Below are positions 62,967-64,000 of a stretch of DNA of 64,000 nucleotides, piece by piece. How positions within the stretch are numbered: position 1 is the stretch's first letter; each line of letters begins with the position of its first letter. A program made the position numbers and the translations under genes. This stretch comes from Marinobacter sp. MDS2 (GTDB lineage Bacteria > Pseudomonadota > Gammaproteobacteria > Pseudomonadales > Oleiphilaceae): positions 558,001 through 622,000 of the forward strand of contig NZ_JAVAJF010000001.1 of NCBI RefSeq assembly GCF_030718085.1, given 5' to 3'. Below the pieces are notes generated by a model. That model was not told where the DNA came from. It saw only the letters and a list, made by a program, of their open reading frames with translations, and made no database searches.

Positions 62967-64000
62967 TCACCCGTAGTGCTGAAGTAAACTGGGCACATCA
63001 ATAATCAAGGCAATGCGACCATCACCCGTAATGGTTGCTCCCGCCATACCCGGCGTACCCTGAAGCGCACGCCCCAAGGGTTTGATAACCACTTCTTCCT
63101 GGCCAACCAACTGGTCAACCACGAAACCAACTTGTTTGGTGCCCATCGCCACGATCACCACATGGGCATTGGCCACTTCTTTCTGGGCCTCAGCGCCGTG
63201 AACAAGCCATCGTTTGATGTGGAACAGCGGGAACACTTTGTCCCGAACCACAATGCATTCGCGCCCATCGACCATATTGGTTTTGGTCAGATCAAGATGG
63301 AAAATTTCCACCACGTTTACCAACGGCAGCGCGAAGGATTGCTCGCCCAGCATAATCATCAGCGTCGGCATGATGGCCAACGTGAGCGGCACCTTGATAA
63401 TGATCTTGGTGCCTTTGCCAAGCTCGGACTCGATCGAGATCTGGCCATTGAGCTGTGCTATCCGGTTTTTGACCACGTCCATGCCGACGCCACGGCCGGA
63501 CACATCCGAAATCTGCTCTTTGGTGGAGAAGCCGGCAGCAAAAATCAGGTTAAAACATTCGTTGTCGGTCAACCTGTCCGCAGCGTCCTGGTCATACAGT
63601 CCCTTTTCGACCGCTTTTCTGCGCAGCACATCAGGATCCATACCGCCGCCATCATCGGCAATTGAAAGAAGGATGTGGTCACCTTCTTGTTGCGCCGACA
63701 AGGTGACGGTTCCGGCTCGGGATTTGCCAGCATCTTCCCGCGCATCCGGCCCCTCGATGCCATGATCAACCGAGTTACGGACCAGATGCACCAATGGATC
63801 AGCAAGCGCTTCCACCAGATTTTTATCCAGGTCCGTCTCCTCGCCATGCATGACAAGATTGACCTCTTTCTTCAGGTTGCGGGCAAGATCCCGCACCACC
63901 CGAGGGAAACGGCCGAATACTTTTTTAATGGGCTGCATGCGGGTTTGCATGACGGCAGCCTGCAGATCGGTGGTCACCACATCCAGATTGGCAACCGCCT
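62967..64000 (-). CDS. cheA: Chemotaxis histidine kinase CheA (C-terminal part, cut by window edge)
   Basis: The last 344 codons of CheA, open at the right edge. The frame continues through the edge, so an internal methionine is not the start. Seen are part of the dimerisation domain (MQPIKKVFGRFPRVVRDLARNL), the ATP-binding domain with the N box DPLVHLVRNSVDHGIE, G1 ISDVSGRGVGMDVVK and G2 GKGTKI, and the CheW-like regulatory domain (ALPLVNVVEIFHL, VGFVVDQLVGQEEVVIKPLG). The phosphotransfer domains lie outside the window. Confidence 0.95.
   Translation of the reverse strand, partial: AVANLDVVTTDLQAAVMQTRMQPIKKVFGRFPRVVRDLARNLKKEVNLVMHGEETDLDKNLVEALADPLVHLVRNSVDHGIEGPDAREDAGKSRAGTVTLSAQQEGDHILLSIADDGGGMDPDVLRRKAVEKGLYDQDAADRLTDNECFNLIFAAGFSTKEQISDVSGRGVGMDVVKNRIAQLNGQISIESELGKGTKIIIKVPLTLAIMPTLMIMLGEQSFALPLVNVVEIFHLDLTKTNMVDGRECIVVRDKVFPLFHIKRWLVHGAEAQKEVANAHVVIVAMGTKQVGFVVDQLVGQEEVVIKPLGRALQGTPGMAGATITGDGRIALIIDVPSLLQHYG

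Overview
The window looks like a chromosomal segment of a marine gammaproteobacterium close to Marinobacter or Pseudomonas. This is inferred from gene content and order, not from a marker gene. It has Na+-NQR, SthA, a long GAPDH, mfd, csiV, a methylthioinosine-type phosphorylase and psrA in an order I recall from Pseudomonas. It also has a giant NAD-glutamate dehydrogenase, a ccm cluster beside chemotaxis genes, and a second motC/motD stator pair. No rRNA, tRNA, IS element, prophage or CRISPR array was seen. Coding is dense and mostly core; the clearest accessory gene is the predicted nuclease at 2.8-3.7 kb.

Layout. 0-2.5 kb: 5' end of selD (minus strand, cut by the window edge), a Cys/Met-metabolism PLP enzyme and a periplasmic solute-binding-like protein. 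2.5-3.7 kb: a gene-poor stretch, then a DUF3883/PD-(D/E)xK-like protein. 8.8-3.7 kb (minus): GAF-PAS-GGDEF-EAL protein, a short YdbH, YnbE, YdbL and fructokinase, tightly packed. 9.1-14.1 kb: pirin, dusA, tal, an unusual type I-beta DAHP synthase and a glycerophosphodiester phosphodiesterase. 22.8-14.1 kb (minus): nqrABCDEF, apbE, nqrM and sthA, i.e. the complete sodium-pumping NADH dehydrogenase with its flavin and iron maturation factors and the soluble transhydrogenase.

24.5-36.3 kb: gap and mfd are divergent, each with a good sigma-70 promoter. They are followed by csiV, an MTA/MTI phosphorylase, an MscS channel, an L,D-transpeptidase, psrA (with two PsrA boxes on its own promoter), a membrane protein of unknown function, riboflavin synthase, and the rRNA methyltransferases rlmG and rsmC. 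An orphan plus-strand terminator between rlmG and rsmC suggests a small RNA. 36.4-41.3 kb: gdhB. 41.5-48.4 kb: a Bat-type operon (MoxR, DUF58, DUF4381, BatA, a BatB-BatC fusion and BatD).

55.7-48.4 kb (minus): complete ccmABCDEFGHI for cytochrome c maturation. 55.8-57.5 kb: a FliK-like protein and a stand-alone FlhB-C-terminal-like protein. 64-57.5 kb (minus): cheA (cut by the window edge), cheB, motC, motD, parA, a CheW-domain protein, cheW and a DUF2802 protein. A strong FliA (sigma-28) promoter lies before parA and a sigma-54-like site before cheW.

All calls come from reading translated sequence and motifs; no database search was run. Start codons were chosen from Shine-Dalgarno spacing, gene overlaps and promoter positions.
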